A DNA stretch of 64,000 nucleotides from CAHJXF01 sp038240015 (GTDB lineage: Bacteria > Pseudomonadota > Gammaproteobacteria > Burkholderiales > Burkholderiaceae_D): the NCBI GenBank assembly GCA_038240015.1, contig JBBSEF010000002.1, positions 66,386-130,385 of the forward strand, read 5' to 3'. Positions 27,260 to 35,847 of this stretch are shown one piece after another. The notes under the pieces are model-generated. The model worked only from the letters and a program-made list of their open reading frames with translations, ran no database searches and was not told where the DNA came from. Positions within the stretch are counted from its first letter, which is position 1. Every line of letters starts with the position of its first letter. A program made the position numbers and the translations under genes.

Positions 27260-28204
27260 CTAGGCCGGAACGATCTCGCTCGTGAGTCCGAAGGTGAACG
27301 CCTTCGGCGCCGCGGCTTCGTCGTCGAACGTGACGAGATCATAAGCCGATTCATCGGCGAGCAATGCGCGCAGCAGACGATTGTTCATGCCATGCCCCGA
27401 TTTGTGCGCGCTGTACGCGGCGATCAGCGGATGGCCGATCAGGTAGAGATCGCCGATCGCGTCGAGGATCTTGTGCTTGACGAACTCGGCCGAGTCGCGC
27501 AGCCCTTCGCCGTTGAGAATGCGGTACTCGTCCATCACGATGGTGTTGTCGAAGCTGCCGCCGCGCGCGAGACCCATCGAACGCAACGCCTCGGCCTCGT
27601 GCATGAAGCCGAAGGTGCGCGCCCGGGCAATATCCTTGACATATGAAGTATCGGCGAAGTCGATGCTGTGCTTCTGCCCGGTCGCGTCGATCGCCGGATG
27701 CTTGAAGTCGATCGAGAAGTCGAGCTTGAATCCGAAGTAAGGATCGAGCCGCACCCACGCGTCGTCGCCATGACCCGATGCATCGGCCACGCGGATCTCG
27801 ACGGGCTTGGCGACGCGGATGAATTTCTTCGCACGCGCTTGTTCCTCGATGCCGGCGGACTGCAGCAGGAACACGAACGAGCTCGCGCTGCCGTCCATGA
27901 TCGGAATCTCTTCGGCCGTGACGTCGGCGTAAAGATTGTCGAGGCCGAGGCCGGCGCAAGCCGACATCAAATGCTCGACCGTCGAAACCTTGACCTCTCC
28001 GTTTTGCAGCGTGGAAGCCAGACGCGTGTCGCCGATGCCGATCGCGCTCGCAGGCAGATCGACGGGCGGCTCGAGATCGATGCGCCGGAACACGATGCCG
28101 GTGTCGGGCGGCGCGGGGCGCAAGGTCAGCACGACTCGCGTACCCGAGTGCAGGCCGATGCCGGTGCTCTTGATGATTTGCTTGATCGTGCGTTGTCGCA
28201 ACAT
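27260..28204 (-). CDS. lpxC: UDP-3-O-acyl-N-acetylglucosamine deacetylase LpxC
   Basis: A 314-residue zinc hydrolase that carries out the committed step of lipid A synthesis. Zinc ligands H78 (VEHLMSACAG), H244 and D248 (HKILDAIGD), and the general acid H271 (KSGHGMNN) are all present. Length is typical. It lies at the end of the envelope gene run following ftsZ and the M1 peptidase. Confidence 0.97.
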   Translation of the reverse strand: MLRQRTIKQIIKSTGIGLHSGTRVVLTLRPAPPDTGIVFRRIDLEPPVDLPASAIGIGDTRLASTLQNGEVKVSTVEHLMSACAGLGLDNLYADVTAEEIPIMDGSASSFVFLLQSAGIEEQARAKKFIRVAKPVEIRVADASGHGDDAWVRLDPYFGFKLDFSIDFKHPAIDATGQKHSIDFADTSYVKDIARARTFGFMHEAEALRSMGLARGGSFDNTIVMDEYRILNGEGLRDSAEFVKHKILDAIGDLYLIGHPLIAAYSAHKSGHGMNNRLLRALLADESAYDLVTFDDEAAAPKAFTFGLTSEIVPA

Positions 28205-28259
28205 GGGGGTGTGGCCGGATGGACGAACGGCAGCGCCGTTTTTATCGGTATCCCGAATT

Positions 28260-31172
28260 TTACTGCTTCGACAGATAAGCCTTGAGCGCAGCCCGTTGCG
28301 ATTGCCGAGCCGCTACGCACAGTCCGCTCTCTTCAAGGACTTCCGCATAATTGCGTGCCCCGCCCGGAACGCGTACCGCCCGGTCGGCAAACGTCGCCTC
28401 GAACTCCGCCTTCGCGGTCGCGTCGCACAGGCGAGCGCCAAATCCTGGAAACCGTGCGACCGAGGTCTCGGGCAGACGCTTCGCTATGCGCTCGTAGTGC
28501 GCGCGCAAATAGCGGATCGCGAGCAAGGCACTCACCTCGTCGTTTCCCGCGCCTCGACTCATCGCAATCAAACCGTCGCGCGCATCGGCCTTCTCGGCGA
28601 ACAGCGCATCGTATGCGAGTTCCGAAAGAGCGCTGTCTCGAAACGAGCCGAGCCCCGCAAGCAGGTCGCGGCGATCACCGCTGGTCGCTCGACCGAGCGC
28701 GTCGAGATGCGCGTCGAGCAATTCACGGCCCGACGATCCTTGCGCCGATCCTTGCGCAAAGCGCGCGGCGGTCCGAAGAACCGCGTTAGCTCCGAGCGGC
28801 AGCGGCGCCTTGGAGGAAATCCATTCGCGCGCAAGGCGCGTCGCCTCCTTCTGCAGTGCCACGTCGTTGCCCAGGTCGGCGACCCACGGCAGCAATGTCT
28901 GACGCTGGACTGCATCGCCATCGCGATCGCTCGCCTTCGCGATCCAGCCAAGCGCCCTGGCGCGCGCGCCGAAATTCTTCTGCACATAGCGTGCGAAAGC
29001 TTCGCGTTCGCCCGCATCTTCGAGCCATGACGGACGAACCACCGCGGCCAGATCGGTCGCCGCTTCGGACACCGGAAGCTGGCGATGACGAGCGAATCGC
29101 GCCGAGAATTCGAGCGCCACGTCGACCGGCCACTCGCCGGCAGCCGTCAGCGTCGCCGCGTCGTGCAAAGCGGGTATCGCTTCGGACGGCAACAGCGGAG
29201 TACGTGCGAGTTGTTGTGTCAGCTCGCCAGTCAGCGAAGACACGAAGTAGCCGCTGCCGCCGCGATTGGACAACACCCATTGCGGACAACGCTCGCCGAC
29301 AGGCAAAGGCACGACCGTGCGCGGCTCCTGGATCAGCGCGCAGGTTTCGTTGAAGTCGCCGCCGCGGCCGAACTGAAAACACGCGGGGAAGGTCCATCGC
29401 TCGCTGCGCGTTTCGCTATGGATCGCGCCGCCAGTCTGATTGCGTGCCGGATCGCGAACGGGATCGATCAGTGCGCTCGACGGCAGGTAGCGCGATTGCG
29501 TGACGATCAGCTTGGGCAGCGCCTTGCCATCGGGACCGCAATCCAAAGTGACCGCGAGCCGCGGCACGCCGGGTTGCTCGATGAACGACTTGATGCCCGC
29601 GATCGTCGCGGCGTTTTCGGATCCGGCTTCCGCCGCGATCGCGCCGACGAAATCTTCCGAACGCGTACTGCCCTGCGCATGCTCGTAGAGATAGCGACGC
29701 ACGCCGTTGCGAAAACGCTCTTCACCGACCGCGCTCTCGAACATCGACAGGACAGCGGCGCCTTTCTGATAGCTGATGGTGTCGAAGGCGTTGCCCAGAT
29801 CGTCGAGCGAGTTGACCGGTTGACGAACCTGACGCGCGGACGCGAGCCGATCGATCGCGATCGCTTCCTGACGGCGTTCGTCGCCCGCCAGACGCAACTG
29901 CCACGCGGGATAAAAACGATCGACGATCTTCGGCGCCATCCAGGTGGCGAACGACTCGTTGAGCCAGATGTCGTTCCACCATTGCATCGTGACGAGGTTG
30001 CCGAACCACATATGCGCCATCTCATGTGCGGCGCTTTCGGCATAGTTGCGTTTGAAGCGCTCGCTCTCCTGCTCGGGCTTCGACAGCATCAGCGGCATGA
30101 TGTAAGTGATCAAGCCGACGTTCTCCATCGCACCGAACCCCAGCGTGATCGGAATCGCCACCGCGTCGAGCTTCTCGAAAGGATAGGGCTGGCCGAAATA
30201 GTCTTCGAGAAGTTCGAGCAACTTCGGAGTCGCCTCCCTCGCATAGCCGGCTTCGGCCGCGCGACCTTTGGGCACGATGTAGCGCAGCGGCGTGCCCTTC
30301 TTGCCGGCGTGGCCTCCATCGACGATGTCGAAAGGCCCGACCGCGAACGCGATCAGATAACTCGGCAGCGGCGGCGTCGGCGCAAAGCGCACGCGCTTCA
30401 TCGGTACGGCAGGTGTGGATGCGGGCGCCGTTGCTGATGTCGCGGGTGAGACTGCCGGCACGGCGCTCTTGCGTGTGAGCGTCTCTTTGACCACCGCCGC
30501 AACGAACGGCTCTTCGCTCGCAATCGGCGTGTTCGATGCCGCAACGTCGCTCGCAGGCACGATCAATGACACGTGCCACGGCGTCTTCCATTGCGGCTCG
30601 TCGAAGCAGGGAAACGCGCGACGCGCGTCGGTCGATTCGAATTGCGTGAACGCGTACCAGGAGTCGCCGTCCTGCTGCTTGAAGATGCCCGCCGTCTCGG
30701 TGCGATCGATCACGCCGTCGTAGTCGAGCGTGATCACCGCGCGGCCCGCGGGCACCAGCGCCGCGAACCGAAGTCCGACGAACTCGGCGCCGCCTGCGAC
30801 CGTCTTCGCGGCATAGGTCTTTCCGTCCGCAACCACGTTCGCACTGCGAATCTCGAGCCGCTTCGCATTGAGCCAGAAGAACTCGGTCGGTTTCGCGATC
30901 TCGACATGAATCACGAGATGACCCGTGAAGCGCTCTTGCGTGGGCACCAACGTGAGTTCCGCCTCGTACGCGAGCGGCTTGACCGCGTCTCCAAGTTGCA
31001 TGGTGGGCGGCGTCGGCGCGGGCGCCGCGGCTTTCACGGTCTTGCGCGGCGTTGCCGCGAGCGGCATGGCGATCGCGAGCGCCATCAACGCGGTCGCAAC
31101 GCGAACCTTGACGCGCACGGTGACGTGAAGCCCCCGGCTCGGTGTCAGAAACAGAATGAGAGAGGCATGCAC
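28260..31172 (-). CDS. M1-family aminopeptidase, exported
   Basis: A protein of about 970 residues, a gluzincin metallopeptidase that removes N-terminal residues. It has the exopeptidase motif FGAMEN and the zinc site HEMAHMWFGN followed 18 residues later by the Glu of NESFATWM. An N-terminal hydrophobic segment (VATALMALAIAMPLAATP) looks like a Sec signal peptide, so it acts in the periplasm or outside. The start is uncertain: GTG at 31172 or GTG at 31124, which would place the signal peptide at the very N-terminus. A Pro/Ala/Ser-rich insert interrupts the beta domain near residue 240. It sits between ftsZ and lpxC, where other betaproteobacteria carry different genes. Confidence 0.9.
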   Translation of the reverse strand: MHASLILFLTPSRGLHVTVRVKVRVATALMALAIAMPLAATPRKTVKAAAPAPTPPTMQLGDAVKPLAYEAELTLVPTQERFTGHLVIHVEIAKPTEFFWLNAKRLEIRSANVVADGKTYAAKTVAGGAEFVGLRFAALVPAGRAVITLDYDGVIDRTETAGIFKQQDGDSWYAFTQFESTDARRAFPCFDEPQWKTPWHVSLIVPASDVAASNTPIASEEPFVAAVVKETLTRKSAVPAVSPATSATAPASTPAVPMKRVRFAPTPPLPSYLIAFAVGPFDIVDGGHAGKKGTPLRYIVPKGRAAEAGYAREATPKLLELLEDYFGQPYPFEKLDAVAIPITLGFGAMENVGLITYIMPLMLSKPEQESERFKRNYAESAAHEMAHMWFGNLVTMQWWNDIWLNESFATWMAPKIVDRFYPAWQLRLAGDERRQEAIAIDRLASARQVRQPVNSLDDLGNAFDTISYQKGAAVLSMFESAVGEERFRNGVRRYLYEHAQGSTRSEDFVGAIAAEAGSENAATIAGIKSFIEQPGVPRLAVTLDCGPDGKALPKLIVTQSRYLPSSALIDPVRDPARNQTGGAIHSETRSERWTFPACFQFGRGGDFNETCALIQEPRTVVPLPVGERCPQWVLSNRGGSGYFVSSLTGELTQQLARTPLLPSEAIPALHDAATLTAAGEWPVDVALEFSARFARHRQLPVSEAATDLAAVVRPSWLEDAGEREAFARYVQKNFGARARALGWIAKASDRDGDAVQRQTLLPWVADLGNDVALQKEATRLAREWISSKAPLPLGANAVLRTAARFAQGSAQGSSGRELLDAHLDALGRATSGDRRDLLAGLGSFRDSALSELAYDALFAEKADARDGLIAMSRGAGNDEVSALLAIRYLRAHYERIAKRLPETSVARFPGFGARLCDATAKAEFEATFADRAVRVPGGARNYAEVLEESGLCVAARQSQRAALKAYLSKQ

Positions 31173-31202
31173 AAGGGCGCGATTCTAGCGTCACCATCAC
31201 TC

Positions 31203-31227
31203 GCCCCTCCCCTTGAGGAGGAGGGGC
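31203..31227. repeat. GC hairpin between ftsZ and the M1 peptidase gene
   Basis: Perfect 8-bp inverted repeat GCCCCTCC/GGAGGGGC with a 9-nt loop, just past the ftsZ stop. There is no T-run, so it is either an atypical terminator or a copy of the dispersed GGGGAGGG repeat also seen at 18087-18104. Confidence 0.6.
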
Positions 31228-31236
31228 CTCGCACCT

Positions 31237-32457
31237 TCAATCCGCCTGCTTGCGCAAGAACGCCGGAATCTCGAGTCGATCCATGCCGCTTTCTTCGAGA
31301 GCCGATACGCGGGCCGCCGCATGCTCGCGCGTGTTGCGCCAGACCGCGGGCTGATCGTATTGCCCGTAGTCGCCGCTTGTGCCATGCGCGCCATGCCCGC
31401 CATTGCCGCTCGCACCGACTGTCGAGCCGATCGCAGGGAGAGCCGCATCGTGGGTACCGGTGCGCAGCATCGGCTGCGCCGATGGAACCAGTTGCGGACG
31501 CTGCTTGGCACGGCCGAGGCCGGTCGCCACCACCGTCACGCGCAGGTTGTCGCCCATCGTGTCGTCGTACACCGCGCCCATGATGACGGTCGCATCTTCG
31601 GCGGCGAACGCGCTGATGGTCTCCATCACAGTGCGCGTTTCGCGCAGCTTCAACGTGCGGCTCGCCGTGATGTTGACCAGGACGCCGCGCGCGCCCGACA
31701 GGTCGACGCCTTCGAGCAACGGGCTCGTGACCGCCTGCTCGGCCGCAAGCCGCGCGCGATCGATGCCGCCCGCCATCGCGGTGCCCATCATCGCCTTGCC
31801 CTGCTCGCTCATCACGGTCTTCACGTCTTCGAAGTCCACGTTGATCAGGCCATCGACCTTGATGATCTCGGCGATGCCCGCGACCGCGTTGTGCAGCACG
31901 TCGTCGGCGCACTTGAAGCACGCATCCATCTCCGCATCTTCGCCCATCACTTCTTCGAGCTTCTCGTTCAACACGACGATCAATGAATCGACGTGGGTGC
32001 CCAAACTGTCGAGCCCGTCTTCGGCGGTGCGCATCTTGCGAACCCCTTCGAACGCGAACGGCTTCGAGACCACGCCCACCGTCAGGATGCCGAGTTCCTT
32101 CGCCACCTGCGCGACGATCGGCGCCGCGCCCGTGCCTGTGCCTCCACCCATGCCCGCGGTGATGAACACCATGTGCGCATCGCGCAGCGCGTCGGCAATC
32201 CGTTCGCGCGCTTCTTCCGCCGCCGCACGACCGGCTTCGGGTTTGGCTCCGGCGCCCAGGCCGGTCGTGCCGAGCTGGATCACGGTCTCGGCTTTCGAAC
32301 GCGCCAGCGCCTGCGCGTCGGTGTTTGCGCAGATGAACTCCACGCCCTGCACACCGCGGTTGATCATGTGCTGCACGGCATTGCCGCCCGCACCCCCGAC
32401 GCCGATCACCTTGATGACCGCGCCCTGTGTTTCGTTCTCCAGCATTTCAAACGTCAT
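31237..32457 (-). CDS. ftsZ: Cell division GTPase FtsZ
   Basis: A 406-residue tubulin-like GTPase forming the Z ring. The GTP-binding signature GGGTGTGAAP begins at residue 104, the T7 catalytic loop NVDFEDVK is present, and the protein ends in the conserved FtsA/ZipA-binding peptide RLEIPAFLRKQ. The start at 32457 is fixed by GGAGGT 5 nt upstream and by the family N-terminus MTFEMLENET; the frame extends 12 codons further. It is separated from ftsA by 155 bp, the largest gap inside the dcw cluster. Confidence 0.98.
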   Translation of the reverse strand: MTFEMLENETQGAVIKVIGVGGAGGNAVQHMINRGVQGVEFICANTDAQALARSKAETVIQLGTTGLGAGAKPEAGRAAAEEARERIADALRDAHMVFITAGMGGGTGTGAAPIVAQVAKELGILTVGVVSKPFAFEGVRKMRTAEDGLDSLGTHVDSLIVVLNEKLEEVMGEDAEMDACFKCADDVLHNAVAGIAEIIKVDGLINVDFEDVKTVMSEQGKAMMGTAMAGGIDRARLAAEQAVTSPLLEGVDLSGARGVLVNITASRTLKLRETRTVMETISAFAAEDATVIMGAVYDDTMGDNLRVTVVATGLGRAKQRPQLVPSAQPMLRTGTHDAALPAIGSTVGASGNGGHGAHGTSGDYGQYDQPAVWRNTREHAAARVSALEESGMDRLEIPAFLRKQAD

Positions 32458-32498
32458 GACGACCTCCGATTGATCACTACCATTTCGGGACACGATTC

Positions 32499-32551
32499 AG
32501 GAACCAGGACTTGGGATTCGGCGAAAAGCTAAGTCCGAAATCCTTGTTCCT
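32499..32551. promoter_or_regulatory. Inverted repeat in the ftsA-ftsZ gap
   Basis: AGGAAC (32499-32504) pairs with GTTCCT (32546-32551), and GGATTCGG (32514-32521) with CCGAAATCC (32535-32543). Together these give a long imperfect hairpin 40 bp upstream of ftsZ. No T-run follows on the transcribed strand. It could modulate ftsZ mRNA processing or readthrough from ftsA, or overlap a dedicated ftsZ promoter. Confidence 0.45.
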
Positions 32552-32612
32552 TTCCGTTGCACAACCGTTGCTTCACACTTCATTTGTTGACACCTCAAGT
32601 ACCTACTGCACC

Positions 32613-33845
32613 TCAAAAATTTCCGACAAACCATTCGCGCATACGCTGGAAGATGTCCTTGACTCCGCCGCGCGATTGCGAAACTCGCCTCCCGCGAAGC
32701 CGCTGCACGCGCGCTTCCTGCAGCAACCCCATAGCCGTCGAGAAACGCGGACTCTTGACGACATCCGACAGGTTGCCCACGTAGTCGGGCACGCCCAGAC
32801 GCACCGGCTTCAGGAAGATGTCTTCACCGAGCTCGACCATGCCGTCCATCAACGACGTCCCGCCGGTCAGCACCACGCCCGACGACAGCAGCTCTTCGTA
32901 GCCCGATTCGCGCACCACCTGCTGCACGAGCGAAAACAATTCTTCGACCCTCGGCTCGATCACCGCGGCCAGCGCCTGTCGGCTCAACATGCGCGGGCCG
33001 CGCTCGCCGATGCCCGGCACTTCGATCATGTCGTCGGCGTTGGCCAGCACCTGCTTGGCGGTGCCGTGCGAGGTCTTGATGTCTTCGGCGTCGGCGGTGG
33101 GCGTTCGCAATGCCATCGCGATGTCGTTGGTGATCTGGTCGCCCGCGATCGGAATCACCGCGGTGTGGCGGATCGCACCGCCGGTAAAGATCGCGATGTC
33201 GGTGGTGCCGCCGCCGATATCGACCAGCACCACGCCGAGTTCCTTCTCGTCGTCGGTCAACACCGCGAGGCTGGAAGCGAGCGGTTGCAGGATCAGGTCC
33301 TGCACTTCGAGCCCGCAACGACGCACGCACTTGACGATGTTCTGCGCGGCGCTGACCGCGCCCGTGACGATGTGGACCTTGACCTCGAGGCGCATGCCAC
33401 TCATGCCGAGCGGCTCGCGCACGTCCTCCTGCCCATCGACGATGAACTCCTGCGTCAACACGTGCAGCATCTGCTGATCGCCGGGGATGCTGACCGCCTT
33501 GGCGGTCTCGATCACGCGCGCGACATCGGTGGACGTGACCTCCTTGTCCTTGATCGCAACCATGCCGCTCGAGTTGAAGCTCTTGATGTGGCTGCCCGCG
33601 ATGCCGGTGTAGACGTCGCGGATCTTGCAGTCGGCCATCAGCTCGGCTTCTTCCAGCGCGCGCTGAATCGAGTTGACGGTCGCCTCGATGTTGACGACCA
33701 CGCCTTTCTTCAAACCTTTCGATTCGTGCTGCCCCATGCCGATCACGTCGAAGCGACCGTCGGGTTGCAGTTCCGCGACCACCGCCACGACCTTCGACGT
33801 GCCGATGTCGAGGCCGACGATCAGATCCTTGCTTTCCTTGGTCAT
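32613..33845 (-). CDS. ftsA: Cell division protein FtsA
   Basis: A 410-residue actin-like protein that tethers FtsZ to the membrane. Motifs include the phosphate-1 loop VGLDIGTSKV, DIGGGTTDIA (phosphate 2) and VLTGGTSLMDG. The C-terminal amphipathic membrane helix reads DIFQRMREWFVGNF. The ATG at 33845 overlaps the ftsQ stop by 4 bp (ATGA) and matches the family start; the longer frame is a shadow of ftsQ. Confidence 0.97.
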   Translation of the reverse strand: MTKESKDLIVGLDIGTSKVVAVVAELQPDGRFDVIGMGQHESKGLKKGVVVNIEATVNSIQRALEEAELMADCKIRDVYTGIAGSHIKSFNSSGMVAIKDKEVTSTDVARVIETAKAVSIPGDQQMLHVLTQEFIVDGQEDVREPLGMSGMRLEVKVHIVTGAVSAAQNIVKCVRRCGLEVQDLILQPLASSLAVLTDDEKELGVVLVDIGGGTTDIAIFTGGAIRHTAVIPIAGDQITNDIAMALRTPTADAEDIKTSHGTAKQVLANADDMIEVPGIGERGPRMLSRQALAAVIEPRVEELFSLVQQVVRESGYEELLSSGVVLTGGTSLMDGMVELGEDIFLKPVRLGVPDYVGNLSDVVKSPRFSTAMGLLQEARVQRLRGRRVSQSRGGVKDIFQRMREWFVGNF

Positions 33846-34813
33846 CGCGTCGCTTTCACTTCGGGTTTGGTGGTGCGGTTGTTCGATGGCGTACCGGCCT
33901 GGCCAATCGGCTTCCCGCTCGGCGGCACCGCCTTCTTCGGCGCAGTGCGAGCAGCGGGCTTCGCGCCCTCTTCGGCCAGTCGCAGGCCTTCGGCGCGCAG
34001 CGCGAATCCGTTGGGATAGCGAAGGTCGATCAAGGTCGGCCTGGGCCAGCGCGCCGTCAATTGCGGCCACGCATCGATCATCCGCAGCACGCGTTCCGGA
34101 ATGGTGTTGCCGTCGCGCTCGCGACCAAGGTCGATGGTGAGTCCGCCACTTGAGTTGCCTTCACCCGCGCCTTCACCCGCGCCTTCGCTCTTGCCGTTCT
34201 CGAACCCGTTGTCGACGTGCACGGTCCACGCGTAGCGCGGCGAGAGCGCGACCTGATCGGGGACCAGCGACAGCCGAGCAAACCAGCTCTTGAAGTCCAG
34301 ATAGCGCGAGGCCACATCGCGCTCGCTGCCCGCCGGTCCGGACAACTCGGGCAGCGGCGCCTTGCTGTCTTCTTCGGCCTCCGCGGGATTGGCCTCGAAT
34401 AGTTCGCCGAAGTTGTTGACGAGCCGACCGTCGTCCCAGGTACCGAGTACCTGATGCTCTTCGATCCTGACAACCAGCCGATTGGGCCACTCGCGCCGCA
34501 CCTGTGCGCGGCGCACCCACGCGACGCTCTCGATCGCACGGCGGACCACTTCGAGATCGACGGTGAAGAAATTGTTGCGGGTCGTATTGAGAATGCGCGG
34601 GATCGCCTCGGCATGAATCGTCGCAGCGCTGACATGACGAAGAGGGCCCGTGGCCGCAGCGCCGATCACTACGTCGGGCTCGACCCGTATCGACTTCAAC
34701 GCGAACATCGGACGACGCGAGGCCCACGCGGCGGCGCCCACCGCGAACGCGGCGATGGCCACCATCGCAACGACCACTGCCGCGAGATTGAGGACGCGCG
34801 GGCTATCCCACAT
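33842..34813 (-). CDS. ftsQ: Cell division protein FtsQ
   Basis: A 323-residue bitopic divisome protein. Short cytoplasmic N-terminus, one transmembrane helix (about 8-32), then the POTRA domain (VEPDVVIG onward) and the beta domain (WPNRLVVRIEEHQVLGTW) that binds FtsB/FtsL. The C-terminal 45 residues are Lys/Pro/Thr-rich, and a Gly/Glu repeat (GAGEGAGEG) interrupts the beta domain near 220. Start at 34813 shares one base with the ddlB stop (TGATG). Confidence 0.94.
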   Translation of the reverse strand: MWDSPRVLNLAAVVVAMVAIAAFAVGAAAWASRRPMFALKSIRVEPDVVIGAAATGPLRHVSAATIHAEAIPRILNTTRNNFFTVDLEVVRRAIESVAWVRRAQVRREWPNRLVVRIEEHQVLGTWDDGRLVNNFGELFEANPAEAEEDSKAPLPELSGPAGSERDVASRYLDFKSWFARLSLVPDQVALSPRYAWTVHVDNGFENGKSEGAGEGAGEGNSSGGLTIDLGRERDGNTIPERVLRMIDAWPQLTARWPRPTLIDLRYPNGFALRAEGLRLAEEGAKPAARTAPKKAVPPSGKPIGQAGTPSNNRTTKPEVKATR

Positions 34814-35847
34814 CAGTGCTCGTCCTTCGCGGTCGTGACCATCGTCGCCGGCGTGGTCGCATCGGCCAGCTTCGCGCGGCGCGTCTTCAGGCGCGCGCTT
34901 CTCAGCAGTTCGACGCACAGGTCTGGATAGCTCAGACCCACGGCGCGCGCGGCCATCGGCACCAGCGAGTGGCCGGTCATGCCCGGCGATGTGTTGACTT
35001 CGAGCAGGTAGGGTTGATCGTCGCTGGTCCTCAACATGAAGTCGACGCGGCCCCAGCCTTCGCAGCCAATCGCGAGGAAGGCATCGAGCGCGGTCTTGCG
35101 TATCCGCTCGGCCAGTTCGTCCGCCATGGGCGCCGGACAGGGATAGAGCGTGTCGTTGGTGAAGTACTTGTTCTGGTAGTCGTAGTTGCCGCCCGGCGCG
35201 ACGATCTCGATGATCGGCAGCGCTTCGAGCGCCCCGATACCGGCGCCGCCGCGCTCGACGATCGCCACCGTGAGTTCGCGGCCGGCAATGAATTCCTCGG
35301 CGAGCACCACGTCGTCGAAGCGGCTTGCCAGCGCGTACGCATCCTGCATCTGCGAATAACCGGCAACCTTGGTGATGCCGATGGTCGAGCCTTCGTGCGG
35401 CGGCTTGACGATCAGCGGCAGGCCGAGCGCGTCGGGGACACGGAGCAATTCGGCGCTGCTGAAAGATCGCGCATCGAGCACCGCGTAGCGCGGCGTTTGC
35501 ATGCCGTGACTCTCCCAGATGCGCTTGGTGAAGACCTTGTCCATCGCGACCGCCGACGCCATCACGCCGCTGCCGGTATACGGGATGCCGAGCAGCTCGA
35601 GCGCGCCTTGCATCGAACCGTCTTCTCCAAAGCGCCCATGCAGCGCGATGAAGACGCGCGCGTATCCCTGCGTCGCGAGTTCGCCCAGCGGCCGCTGGGC
35701 CGGATCGAACGCGTGCGCATCGATGCCTTTCGATCGCAGGGCCGCGAGCACACCGTTGCCCGACATCAGCGAGATCTCGCGCTCGGCCGACACGCCTCCC
35801 ATCAGCACGCCGACCTTGCCGAAGCTTCCTGGATCGAGCGCGTTCAT
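34813..35847 (-). CDS. ddlB: D-alanine--D-alanine ligase DdlB
   Basis: A 344-residue ATP-grasp ligase making D-Ala-D-Ala for murein precursors. N-terminal GVLMGGVSAEREISLMSG, central KPPHEGSTIGI and the C-terminal metal-binding LLEVNTSPGMTGHSL are all clear. It overlaps murC by 4 bp and ftsQ by 1 bp. Confidence 0.96.
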   Translation of the reverse strand: MNALDPGSFGKVGVLMGGVSAEREISLMSGNGVLAALRSKGIDAHAFDPAQRPLGELATQGYARVFIALHGRFGEDGSMQGALELLGIPYTGSGVMASAVAMDKVFTKRIWESHGMQTPRYAVLDARSFSSAELLRVPDALGLPLIVKPPHEGSTIGITKVAGYSQMQDAYALASRFDDVVLAEEFIAGRELTVAIVERGGAGIGALEALPIIEIVAPGGNYDYQNKYFTNDTLYPCPAPMADELAERIRKTALDAFLAIGCEGWGRVDFMLRTSDDQPYLLEVNTSPGMTGHSLVPMAARAVGLSYPDLCVELLRSARLKTRRAKLADATTPATMVTTAKDEH

